From: ATZT02 sp964639395
GTDB taxonomy: Bacteria > Actinomycetota > Actinomycetes > S36-B12 > UBA5976
Assembly (NCBI GenBank): GCA_964639395.1
Contig: CAZXCT010000035.1
Coordinates: forward strand, 1-12,475
DNA: 12,475 nt
Direction: 5' to 3'
Shown: positions 6,294 to 12,475 of the stretch, piece by piece
Layout of the letters: every line of letters starts with the position of its first letter
Numbering within the stretch: position 1 is the stretch's first letter
Translations under genes and position numbers: made by a program
Notes under the pieces: model-generated
What the model was told of the DNA's origin: nothing
The model's database searches: none
Seen by the model: only the letters and a program-made list of their open reading frames with translations

Positions 6294-8158
6294 CCTCCAA
6301 AGGCAAAATAGTTATCCCTTTGTTGGTTTCACTCAATGCTACTTTTTTGGCTGGATTGCTATTACTAACTGCAACCACTGGATCTGATTTTTTACCGCAG
6401 CTCAGTTGGGCAGTTGAGTATGGCCTCACTTTGTTGAAATTTCTAAGTTATTTTCTTGGCTTTGTAACACTTGCCTTGATACTAAAAAATGGAATTTTGG
6501 CAGATTTTGACCCCGTTGCGTCTTATTCGCTAAGGCCGCTGGCGCTCACCTGGAGCTTGACTGCATTTACCACGGTATTTTTTGTGCTGGCGAACGCTTT
6601 AACAATTCCCTTTTCTCAAGTAGCCAATCTGGGCGTGCTGGTCACTTATGGGTGGGATGTCTCAACTTCTCGGGCCTATTTGCTTATGTCTTTAATTGCC
6701 TTGTTGGTTTGGCTTGCCCAGCGTCGCCCAAAGCGATCCACCATCGTCTCTAGTGGGTTTTTTACGCTAGTCGCTCTTACGCTGCCGGCGGCACTTTCTC
6801 ACGCCGGAGGCGTCGCTACCCATCAGTGGGCAGTGCTTTCTGGCTCGCTTCATGGATTTTCTATCAGCCTTTGGATCGCAAGCTTGTTGGCACTAATTTT
6901 TTCTGCAGACAAACTCACCGCTTACCCAAATTTTCAAAAGTTAGTAAATCCAGCTTTTTGGGTTTTAATATTTTCTGGTCTCATCTCAAGTGCAATTCGG
7001 TTTAATACCCCAGTTGAATTATTTACCACAAGTTATGGTCGAATCCTCACCCTCAAACTAGCCTTATTTTTAATAGTCATTTTTTTGACTCAGCTTGCTA
7101 GACGAAGCATAAAAAATTCTAATGCAATATTGATTTTAGAAATTTCTTTACTATCGTTCATAGTCTCAATTGCTACCGTGCTTAGCTCATCTGATTATCC
7201 CTACCAAGCCCCTGCAGCGTTTACGACGTTTGAATCAGTCACTGGTTTCGCTGAACCGGTGGCCTTTAATGCTATTTATGCTTTGACAAATTTCGCTATC
7301 GAACCAACTATTTTGTTGGTGGGTGGCTTTGCAATTTATTTCTATTTGAAAGGTGTATTTACGCTGAGGGCAAGGGGTGACAAATGGCCCATGCTAAGAA
7401 CGGTTTATTGGATAAGCGGAGTATTGATCGCGGTCTACTTTACAAATTCTTTGCTAGGACGATATGCGCTGATTATGTTTAGCGCACATATGGTTGTTCA
7501 TATGATTTTGGCAATGGTGGTTCCGATTCTCTTGCCACTCGCGGCTCCCTTCACTCTGGCATTGCGAGCCTTACCTGCTGGTGCCAAAAAAACTATTTCG
7601 ATACGCGAATCATTAGAAATGTTTCTATCGTCCAGATTTTCTATTGTTTTGACACATCCAGTTGTGGCTTTTTTACTTTTTGCTACCAGCACCTGGATGC
7701 TTTATTTCACACCACTATTAACGGTATTGATGAGTAGTCACTTGGGTCATCTAGTAATGGATTTACATTTTATCTCGGTTGGCTTCGTATTTTTTTGGAC
7801 AATAATTGGAGTTGATCCAAACCCACATAAAATTTCAGACCCAGCCCGTTTAGGGTTAGTTTTCTTGGCAGCCGTTTTTCATGGATTTTTTGGATTCATT
7901 GTTTCTTCTGCCACTACCCCGTTAGGTGGCGGCTGGTTCAGCGAAATTGCCCCAAGTTGGCTAACTGATCCAATTGTTGATCAACAACTAGGTGGGTCAA
8001 TTGCTTGGGGATTTGGTGAAATTCCAACTGTGGTGGTGCTACTTATTCTCTTGGTGCAATGGTCCAGACGTGATGAAAGAGCCGCAAAGCGCTTTACCCA
8101 AGCCGACACAGACTCCTATAACGATTACCTTGCAAAGTTAAATCAAGCGCCTAAATAA
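6275..8158 (+). CDS. CopD-CtaG fusion membrane protein
   Basis: A 627-residue polytopic membrane protein with many hydrophobic segments (roughly 14 or more). The N-terminal half, up to about residue 310, resembles the CopD copper-transport family, with SHAGG and LHGFSISLW motifs carrying His. The C-terminal half, about 340-600, resembles caa3-type CtaG, with FSAHMVVHM (His405, His409), LTHPVVAFLLF, SHLGHLVMDLHF, GVDPNP and FHGFFGF. Actinobacteria commonly encode this fusion; the known or proposed role is moving copper across the membrane and loading it into cytochrome c oxidase. Recurrent membrane His and Met residues are consistent with copper handling. ATG 6275 lies inside the end of ppgK (19-base overlap), so expression is probably coupled to map-ppgK. 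The C-terminal tail is charged and cytoplasmic-looking. Its stop region overlaps the stop of the convergent rnhA by eight bases. Confidence 0.87.
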   Translation: MGVREITSKGKIVIPLLVSLNATFLAGLLLLTATTGSDFLPQLSWAVEYGLTLLKFLSYFLGFVTLALILKNGILADFDPVASYSLRPLALTWSLTAFTTVFFVLANALTIPFSQVANLGVLVTYGWDVSTSRAYLLMSLIALLVWLAQRRPKRSTIVSSGFFTLVALTLPAALSHAGGVATHQWAVLSGSLHGFSISLWIASLLALIFSADKLTAYPNFQKLVNPAFWVLIFSGLISSAIRFNTPVELFTTSYGRILTLKLALFLIVIFLTQLARRSIKNSNAILILEISLLSFIVSIATVLSSSDYPYQAPAAFTTFESVTGFAEPVAFNAIYALTNFAIEPTILLVGGFAIYFYLKGVFTLRARGDKWPMLRTVYWISGVLIAVYFTNSLLGRYALIMFSAHMVVHMILAMVVPILLPLAAPFTLALRALPAGAKKTISIRESLEMFLSSRFSIVLTHPVVAFLLFATSTWMLYFTPLLTVLMSSHLGHLVMDLHFISVGFVFFWTIIGVDPNPHKISDPARLGLVFLAAVFHGFFGFIVSSATTPLGGGWFSEIAPSWLTDPIVDQQLGGSIAWGFGEIPTVVVLLILLVQWSRRDERAAKRFTQADTDSYNDYLAKLNQAPK

Positions 8159-8558
8159 GCCCATCTAGCGCTTTATTAAGCAAGGCGTCAGCTCGGTGGT
8201 TCTCTTCACGGGGTATCCAAATGTATTTAACTTGTTCTGCCGAGATTATTGATCGAGCTTTCATTACTAACGGCTTGATATTTTCGTGCTTTACCTTCCA
8301 GTTGCCACTCATCTGTTCTACTACCAATTTAGAATCCATCCGCACTTGTACAAAGGCTTCGGGATTTATCTCTCGTACCGCGGTAAGCCCCGCAATCAAG
8401 CCTTGATATTCCGCAACATTATTAGTTGCAACCCCAATAGTTTTACCAATTTCAAAAATAATTTCTTTGGTATCAGCGCGGTAAACCAGTGCACCAAACG
8501 CGGCTGGCCCTGGGTTTCCTCTAGCGCCTCCGTCTGCTTCAATAACTAAAAGATCCAT
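8151..8558 (-). CDS. rnhA: Ribonuclease HI, stand-alone
   Basis: This 135-residue protein degrades the RNA strand of RNA/DNA hybrids. All four acidic catalytic positions are visible: Asp9 in IEADGGARGNPGP, Glu50 in NNVAEYQGLIAGL, Asp75 in VRMDSKLVVEQMSG, Asp124 in ENHRADALLNKAL, plus WKVKHENIKPL and the conserved His121. Many actinobacteria have this domain fused to a C-terminal CobC-like phosphatase (as in Rv2228c); here the protein stops after the RNase H domain. I chose ATG 8558, which gives MDLLVIEADGG as in homologues and begins one base after the stop of the upstream zinc-ribbon gene (TGA-T-ATG). An in-frame GTG at 8594 would add twelve residues overlapping that gene and is unlikely. 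It is last in the operon nif3 > zinc-ribbon > rnhA. No terminator is seen before the convergent CopD-CtaG gene. Confidence 0.93.
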   Translation of the reverse strand: MDLLVIEADGGARGNPGPAAFGALVYRADTKEIIFEIGKTIGVATNNVAEYQGLIAGLTAVREINPEAFVQVRMDSKLVVEQMSGNWKVKHENIKPLVMKARSIISAEQVKYIWIPREENHRADALLNKALDGLI

Positions 8559-8559
8559 A

Positions 8560-9282
8560 TCACGATCTAACCAAAATACAATTACAATTTTCACATTGCA
8601 TAATTAGTTGTGGATCACTTGCTCTTATTTCTTGTAATTCAATCGGTGAATAACTTATATTGCACCCGCTACACGCCCCCTCTATCAATCGCGCTGCGGC
8701 AATTCCTTGATGCTCGGATTTAATCTTTTGATACTTTTCAACAAGTTCTGAATCTATTTGGCTTACTAATTCTTTTCTTTTTTGATTTACCTCATCAGCA
8801 GCATTTTTTAAGGCTAATAACTCAGTCGTAAGCTTTTCACTAGCTTGTTTAGCTTTGCCTTCGATTTCAGATTTTTGACTAGAAAGTGACTTTAATTGAG
8901 TTTCAATCTCTTCCATTTGTTCTAACAGCACTAATTCTTGATTTTCGATTTCATTTTGTCGCGACTTTAAAGAGATAATTTCATGCTCCATCGCTGCAAC
9001 TTCTTTTGCATTGCTGCCGGTATCCACTCTTATTTGGTCTTTGTCTACGCGACTGCGTACTTGCTCAATTTCAATTTCAACTTTTGATATCTCTTTTTTC
9101 AAATCCCCAGTGCGCGCAGTGAGTTCAATAATTTCAAAATCAATTTGTTCCGCATTATCTTTTAAGCTTTTTACAATTTCTCGATCAGGGTGGTTTTTTG
9201 CTTGACTCGAATATTGATCAAACGCCTGATCAAATCCAGCTAACTCAACTAGCTTTATTTGTTGTTCGACAGTGGCTTTCAT
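8560..9282 (-). CDS. Coiled-coil C4 zinc-ribbon protein
   Basis: A 240-residue protein of the conserved actinobacterial family represented by mycobacterial Rv2229c. Residues about 25-190 are rich in Glu, Lys, Gln, Leu and Ile with heptad-like patterning, a long helical coiled-coil hairpin. The C-terminus is a zinc ribbon with CSGC and CENC pairs (ACSGCNISYSP, then MQCENCNCILV) that would bind one zinc. Related coiled-coil plus zinc-ribbon proteins act as RNA-binding or chaperone-like factors in other bacteria, but the actinobacterial function is not established and I assign none. ATG 9282 overlaps the nif3 stop in ATGA (9282-9279), and gives MKATVEQQIKLVEL like the family; an in-frame start at 9297 would add five residues inside nif3. 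The gene is followed one base later by rnhA, an order conserved in mycobacteria. Confidence 0.9.
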   Translation of the reverse strand: MKATVEQQIKLVELAGFDQAFDQYSSQAKNHPDREIVKSLKDNAEQIDFEIIELTARTGDLKKEISKVEIEIEQVRSRVDKDQIRVDTGSNAKEVAAMEHEIISLKSRQNEIENQELVLLEQMEEIETQLKSLSSQKSEIEGKAKQASEKLTTELLALKNAADEVNQKRKELVSQIDSELVEKYQKIKSEHQGIAAARLIEGACSGCNISYSPIELQEIRASDPQLIMQCENCNCILVRS

Positions 9283-10079
9283 AACGCTAAATCCCAAGGA
9301 TCAGTATTAATTTCTGAGATTACTGTTTCAATTGATAAACCCTGCTTCTTTAATTTTAAATCGAGTTCATTTGCACATTTTTTTAACCAAGGCCATTCAC
9401 TCGCCCAATGAGAAACTGAAATTAACGCCGGGCCCTTAAGTTCTTTATTGTCTTGTGCTGGGTGATGTCTCAAATCTGCAGTTAAGTAAAGATCCACATT
9501 TAAACCTCTTACCTCTGCGAGCAAACTATCGCCCGCACCCGCGCAGATTGCAACTTTATGAATTTTCTTATCTAACTCTCCGCTTACCAATACCGCGGCA
9601 TTGTTTGTAGGCAATTTCTTCTTTACTTCACGCGCGAATATCTCGAGCCCTACTGGTGTTACTAATTCACCAATTCGCCCAAGCCCCTGCTCATTAAAAT
9701 TTGCTACTTTGGTCAAGCCCAAAACCTCAGCTAAGCAATCGTTAACACCACCTGGTGCCACATCGGCGTTTGTATGGGCATTAAAAAGAGCTATCTCAGA
9801 TTTAATAAGCATCGATATTAATTCGCCCTTTTGGGTTTCTTCTGAAACTAGCGATACTGGATGCAGCATTAATGGATGATGCGAAATTATTAAATTCGCT
9901 TTTTCTTGCTTAGCTTGTTCTATCACTGCCTTGGTCACATCCACAGTAAACAAAAATTTATTTATCTTCGATTCAAGTGATCCAACATTTAAGCCATTGA
10001 CGTCCCAATCTTGCGCCAAAGCTGGCGGATACATCAGCGCTAAGGCATCAACTACGTCTCTAACTGTTACTTGTGCCAT
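9279..10079 (-). CDS. Nif3-like dinuclear metal centre protein (DUF34)
   Basis: This 266-residue protein belongs to the Nif3/YbgI/YqfO family, whose members bind two metal ions; the family's function is still debated (GTP cyclohydrolase I type 2-like, metal insertion or housekeeping roles have been proposed). The metal ligands are visible: His67 and His68 in IISHHPL, Asp106 in AHTNADVAPGGVND, His224 and Glu228 in SHWASEWP. The opening DWDVNGLNVG (24-33) is also diagnostic. The middle PII-like insertion found in the longer YqfO proteins is absent or minimal, given the short length. ATG 10079 has no Shine-Dalgarno; on the minus strand TAAACT (10091-10086) lies six bases before it, suggesting a leaderless message. 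It is first in the operon nif3 > zinc ribbon > rnhA and divergent from a secreted protease. Confidence 0.92.
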   Translation of the reverse strand: MAQVTVRDVVDALALMYPPALAQDWDVNGLNVGSLESKINKFLFTVDVTKAVIEQAKQEKANLIISHHPLMLHPVSLVSEETQKGELISMLIKSEIALFNAHTNADVAPGGVNDCLAEVLGLTKVANFNEQGLGRIGELVTPVGLEIFAREVKKKLPTNNAAVLVSGELDKKIHKVAICAGAGDSLLAEVRGLNVDLYLTADLRHHPAQDNKELKGPALISVSHWASEWPWLKKCANELDLKLKKQGLSIETVISEINTDPWDLAL

Positions 10080-10164
10080 AAGTGCAGTTTATTGCTTGGC
10101 GCAAATTGCTTATTCAAGCATCTAAATCTGCGAATTGGCGCCAATGACTTAGACTGAAAACAGA
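10080..10164. promoter_or_regulatory. Divergent nif3/protease promoter region with TTGGCGC sites
   Basis: The 85 bases hold a perfect 12-base palindrome ATTGGCGCCAAT (10134-10145) and a related TTGGCGCAA (10096-10104), about 39 bases apart. For the protease, TAGACT (10150-10155) is a plausible -10 placing the start two or three bases before ATG 10165. For nif3, minus-strand TAAACT (10091-10086) is a -10 six bases from its ATG, with TTGAAT (10117-10112) as a possible -35. The palindrome would sit immediately upstream of the protease -10, in the position of a repressor site. Promoter and operator roles are inferred. Confidence 0.4.
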
Positions 10165-11232
10165 ATGATGAAAATTACGAGAATCTTCTCGAGCGTGCTG
10201 GTAAGTGGGCTGTTGCTCAGTTATCTGCCTGCCGCAGCAAATGCCGTGGTAGGTGGAGCAGATGCCACCGGAAACCCAGTTGTGGTTTCGTTAATAATCG
10301 ACACCGGTGAGCCGAGAGTTGGCGCTTGTAGTGGCGCCCTATGGAAGCCACGAATTATTGTTACGGCAGCACACTGTGTAGTCCGCGCTGGTTCAACTGA
10401 TGTTGTTGCTCCGTCACAAGTTTTAGTTTTTCGACCTGGTGTTAATCGCGCCAATACCCGCCCGAGTGCAATCGGAACACATATCGTTTCACCTAGCGGA
10501 TATCGAAACTCACAAGATGGTTTTGTAAACCCAAATGACGTAGCCTTTATTGTTTTGGATGTTGAGCTTGCAACACCTGCGGTAAGTCGCTTGGCTTCAG
10601 AGGCTGAAGTTGCGGCATTAATCGCTAGTCGTTCCCCGCTTGCGTTTTATGGTTATGGCTTAACTAGCTATCAAGGTGAAGTGTCAACTATTCCCTTCAC
10701 GCTAAATCAAAATCCACTTTCTTATGCTGGCTCTACTCAATATCTTTTTGGCACTACCGCCAAAAAAGTTGGTGCTTGCCAAGGCGATAGTGGTGGCCCA
10801 GTAGTTGCAACATTTCAAAACGAATTATTACTAGTTGGCCCGATCGCCGGCGGAAGTGGTGCGCCTTGTTTTCCAACTGTTTCAGAGCGATTTGTAATTT
10901 CATCCGTAGCTAGCGCCTACTCAGATCTTGCTAATCAAGCTTTAGCTTTAGCGGGTTACCCCGCAGATGTGGCAATTGCAAAATCACGCCCCAAAATAAA
11001 ACGAGGTCAATCATTTCAAGCAAGAACATTAGTGACCTCAAGATTAAATGCTTCGGTCAATTCATCAAGTCAGATACGAATTGTTCGGGCCCGTAGTAAA
11101 AAAGCTGGTGTTTGCTCTGCCTCTAGCTCAACTTTGCGAACTAGCAAAAAAGGCAACTGCACCGTGACTTTCTCTGTTAAAACAAAGGGTCAAAAACTCA
11201 GAACTTTCACCACTACCTTTAGAGTTGCCTGA
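10165..11232 (+). CDS. Secreted trypsin-fold (S1) serine protease
   Basis: A 355-residue exported protease. Residues 1-27 are a signal peptide (basic MMKITR, hydrophobic core, ANA cleavage site). The catalytic triad is complete: His70 in TAAHCV, Asp125 in NDVAFIV, Ser209 in CQGDSGGPVV; Cys55 and Cys71 match the usual disulfide beside the His. Cleavage after Ala27 would directly expose VVGG, the N-terminus that inserts next to Asp208 in active S1 enzymes, so no separate propeptide is evident. The specificity position six residues before the Ser is Gly203, not Asp, arguing against Lys/Arg specificity. From about 265 to the end is a Lys/Ser/Thr-rich beta-type domain with Cys317 and Cys332, resembling small Ig-like surface domains; it may anchor or target the enzyme. 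ATG 10165 is followed at once by a second ATG (10168); no Shine-Dalgarno is seen. It is divergent from nif3. Confidence 0.92.
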   Translation: MMKITRIFSSVLVSGLLLSYLPAAANAVVGGADATGNPVVVSLIIDTGEPRVGACSGALWKPRIIVTAAHCVVRAGSTDVVAPSQVLVFRPGVNRANTRPSAIGTHIVSPSGYRNSQDGFVNPNDVAFIVLDVELATPAVSRLASEAEVAALIASRSPLAFYGYGLTSYQGEVSTIPFTLNQNPLSYAGSTQYLFGTTAKKVGACQGDSGGPVVATFQNELLLVGPIAGGSGAPCFPTVSERFVISSVASAYSDLANQALALAGYPADVAIAKSRPKIKRGQSFQARTLVTSRLNASVNSSSQIRIVRARSKKAGVCSASSSTLRTSKKGNCTVTFSVKTKGQKLRTFTTTFRVA

Positions 11233-11250
11233 GTAAAACAAAAAATAGTT

Positions 11251-11271
11251 TAATATTGTATTATCAATATC
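11251..11271 (+). promoter_or_regulatory. Operator-like inverted repeat and leaderless -10 before marR
   Basis: ATATTG (11253-11258) and CAATAT (11265-11270) form a perfect 6-6-6 inverted repeat ending one base before the ATG. Its spacer region contains TATTAT (11259-11264), a good -10 hexamer seven bases from the ATG, so transcription would begin at the start codon. A dimeric MarR protein bound here would block its own promoter. The arrangement is direct; autoregulation is inferred from MarR family behaviour. Confidence 0.5.
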
Positions 11272-11721
11272 ATGACTAAATGGCTCTCCCGCGAAGAACA
11301 AGCCGCTTGGCGAGCTTGGATTAGCGCATCTCGGCTATTGAATCAAAAACTCAGTGAAGATCTTGAAGAAAGTCACTCAATCACTTTAAGCGATTATGAA
11401 ATATTGGCTTGGTTATCTGAGGCGCCAGATCAAAGAATGCGAATGAGCGAATTAGCAAAATACTCACTTGTCTCACGCAGTAGGCTCACTCACCAAATTG
11501 CCCGCTTAGAAGCGGCTGGATTGGTAACTAGAAAGGCATGCAGTGTTGATGGACGTGGACTCTATGCCCACCTCACTAAGCGTGGATTTAGCAAGCTAGA
11601 AAAGGCTGCCCCTGATCATGTTAAGAGCGTTAGAAAACATCTGGTTGATGTTCTGCCACCAAATGAATTCTCGGCGTTAGGAGCAGCATGTGAAAAAATA
11701 TCAGCCCACTTAAAGTTATGA
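11272..11721 (+). CDS. MarR-family transcriptional regulator
   Basis: A 149-residue winged helix-turn-helix protein of the MarR family, which usually binds short inverted repeats as a dimer and releases DNA on binding a ligand or on oxidation. Helix 1 (AAWRAWISASRLLNQKL) and the C-terminal helices would form the dimer interface. MRMSELAKYSLVSRSRLTHQ (57-76) is the helix-turn-helix, with a recognition helix about 68-80. Residues 86-104 form the wing, where the usual D-x-R-D-R-R-A pattern is replaced by SVDGRGLYAHLT. Cys90 in the wing is a possible redox site, but this is speculation. The start ATG 11272 has no Shine-Dalgarno and lies one base past an inverted repeat likely to be its operator. 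Its stop overlaps the next ATG in ATGA (11718-11721), so it is translationally coupled to the DUF2142-like gene, a plausible target. Confidence 0.88.
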   Translation: MTKWLSREEQAAWRAWISASRLLNQKLSEDLEESHSITLSDYEILAWLSEAPDQRMRMSELAKYSLVSRSRLTHQIARLEAAGLVTRKACSVDGRGLYAHLTKRGFSKLEKAAPDHVKSVRKHLVDVLPPNEFSALGAACEKISAHLKL

Positions 11722-12475
11722 AAATTAATTCTAGCTTCAGGCTAGGTTCAGTTTTATTGGGTTTCATTTCAGGAATTATTTTAATTTCAGTTTGGGCTCT
11801 CTCTAGCCCTGTCGGTGGGTCGCCTGATGAGCCTACTCATTTTTTTACAATTTATTGTTACTCCGAAAGCGGAAATAAGAATTGTATTGATCCCCCCTCG
11901 GGGGGCTTGGATCGTCCTTATATAGACGAAGAAAGTCCTTGCTACGTATTTCAGCGCGGTAGTGGGGTAAGTTGTGAAGAATCAAACATCTTTGCAAGAC
12001 TTAGTTACATCGACACTAAAACTTTTACTACTTTTTCAGATAGTTACTATTACAAACTTATGGCTTCTCTTGCCAGTGAAAGATATGTAGTCTCTTTATT
12101 ATCGATGCGTGTAGCAAATGGTTTTCTATTTATCTTTGTAATTTTTTTATCTTTATTTATCTTACCTGCTCATTTAAGACAATCATTTGTTGTGTCAACG
12201 CTAGTTACTTCAATTCCACTTGTCATTTATATTATTTCAAGTATAAATACAAGCGCATGGATTACCATTGGATTAATTGGAAGTTGGGTTTCGCTTTACT
12301 CTATATTTTTTGAATTTTCAAGTAAATCTTTATCTATAGGAAAAACTTTAGTAAAAATATTTTTATACTTGTTTTCTAGTTTTTTGCTGCTCTCATCGAG
12401 ATCTGATGGAATTTATTTTTTTGTTATAGTACTATTTTCTATGATTACTTTTTTCTTAATTCCTAGATTTATTTC
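11718..12475 (+). CDS. DUF2142-like membrane protein, partial
   Basis: An open frame from ATG 11718 runs to the window end without a stop (252 complete codons plus two bases), so only the N-terminal part is present. It starts with a transmembrane helix (about 9-30), then SSPVGGSPDEPTHFF (29-43), the signature opening of DUF2142 proteins, an extracytoplasmic stretch of about 80 residues with four Cys (47, 56, 75, 86), then SMRVANGFL (129-137) and several further hydrophobic helices including INTSAW (176-181). DUF2142 proteins are multi-pass, resemble glycosyltransferases of the GT-C type, and often lie near surface polysaccharide genes; their function is mostly unproven. The frame is coupled to marR by an ATGA overlap. 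Its base composition is clearly A+T-richer than the metabolic genes (17 G+C in 12361-12420 against 38 in 2281-2340), which may reflect hydrophobic Phe/Ile/Leu codons, transfer, or both. Confidence 0.75.
   Translation, partial: MKINSSFRLGSVLLGFISGIILISVWALSSPVGGSPDEPTHFFTIYCYSESGNKNCIDPPSGGLDRPYIDEESPCYVFQRGSGVSCEESNIFARLSYIDTKTFTTFSDSYYYKLMASLASERYVVSLLSMRVANGFLFIFVIFLSLFILPAHLRQSFVVSTLVTSIPLVIYIISSINTSAWITIGLIGSWVSLYSIFFEFSSKSLSIGKTLVKIFLYLFSSFLLLSSRSDGIYFFVIVLFSMITFFLIPRFI

Overview
The window looks like a low-to-moderate GC actinobacterium with a compact genome, most like the freshwater Nanopelagicales (acI, 'Ca. Planktophila'/'Ca. Nanopelagicus') group. This rests on recognised families: a GlnA2-type glutamine synthetase, MapB-type methionine aminopeptidase, ROK polyphosphate glucokinase, a CopD-CtaG fusion, and the nif3 / C4-zinc-ribbon / RNase HI gene order known from mycobacteria. 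Short or overlapping gene junctions and several probable leaderless starts fit too. No rRNA or tRNA is present, so the placement is inference. A run of exactly 100 N (4420-4519) marks a draft-assembly gap.

Layout. 1-1338 (-) is glnA2, divergent from nadE (1401-3035, +), which is followed by panB (3094-3888). A 317-base, very A+T-rich intergenic region follows. It leads to a short gene (4206-4588) made almost only of Lys, Arg, Ala and Pro, a histone-H1-like nucleoid protein broken by the gap and closed by a strong intrinsic terminator. Next come map, ppgK and a large CopD-CtaG membrane protein (4665-8158, +). Convergent to these is a minus-strand operon nif3 > zinc-ribbon coiled-coil protein > rnhA (10079-8151), with junctions overlapping or 1 base apart. 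Divergent from nif3 is a secreted trypsin-fold protease (10165-11232, +). It is followed by a MarR-type regulator (11272-11721) whose stop overlaps the start of a DUF2142-like membrane protein that runs off the window end.

How it fits together. The left two thirds are core metabolism and housekeeping: glutamine or gamma-glutamyl chemistry, glutamine-dependent NAD synthesis, pantothenate synthesis, N-terminal Met removal, polyphosphate-driven glucose phosphorylation, cytochrome oxidase copper delivery, and RNA/DNA hybrid removal. The right end is more accessory: secreted protease, regulator and envelope protein, becoming visibly A+T-richer toward the edge.

I see no obvious new multi-gene defence or mobile system. 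The least explained parts are: (i) the K/R/A/P repeat protein with its unusual promoter region and the best Shine-Dalgarno in the window; (ii) the MarR/DUF2142 coupled pair with an operator-like inverted repeat on the start codon; (iii) a shared TTGGCGC element in the nif3/protease divergent region; (iv) a protease whose signal-peptide cleavage would directly expose the activating VVGG N-terminus.
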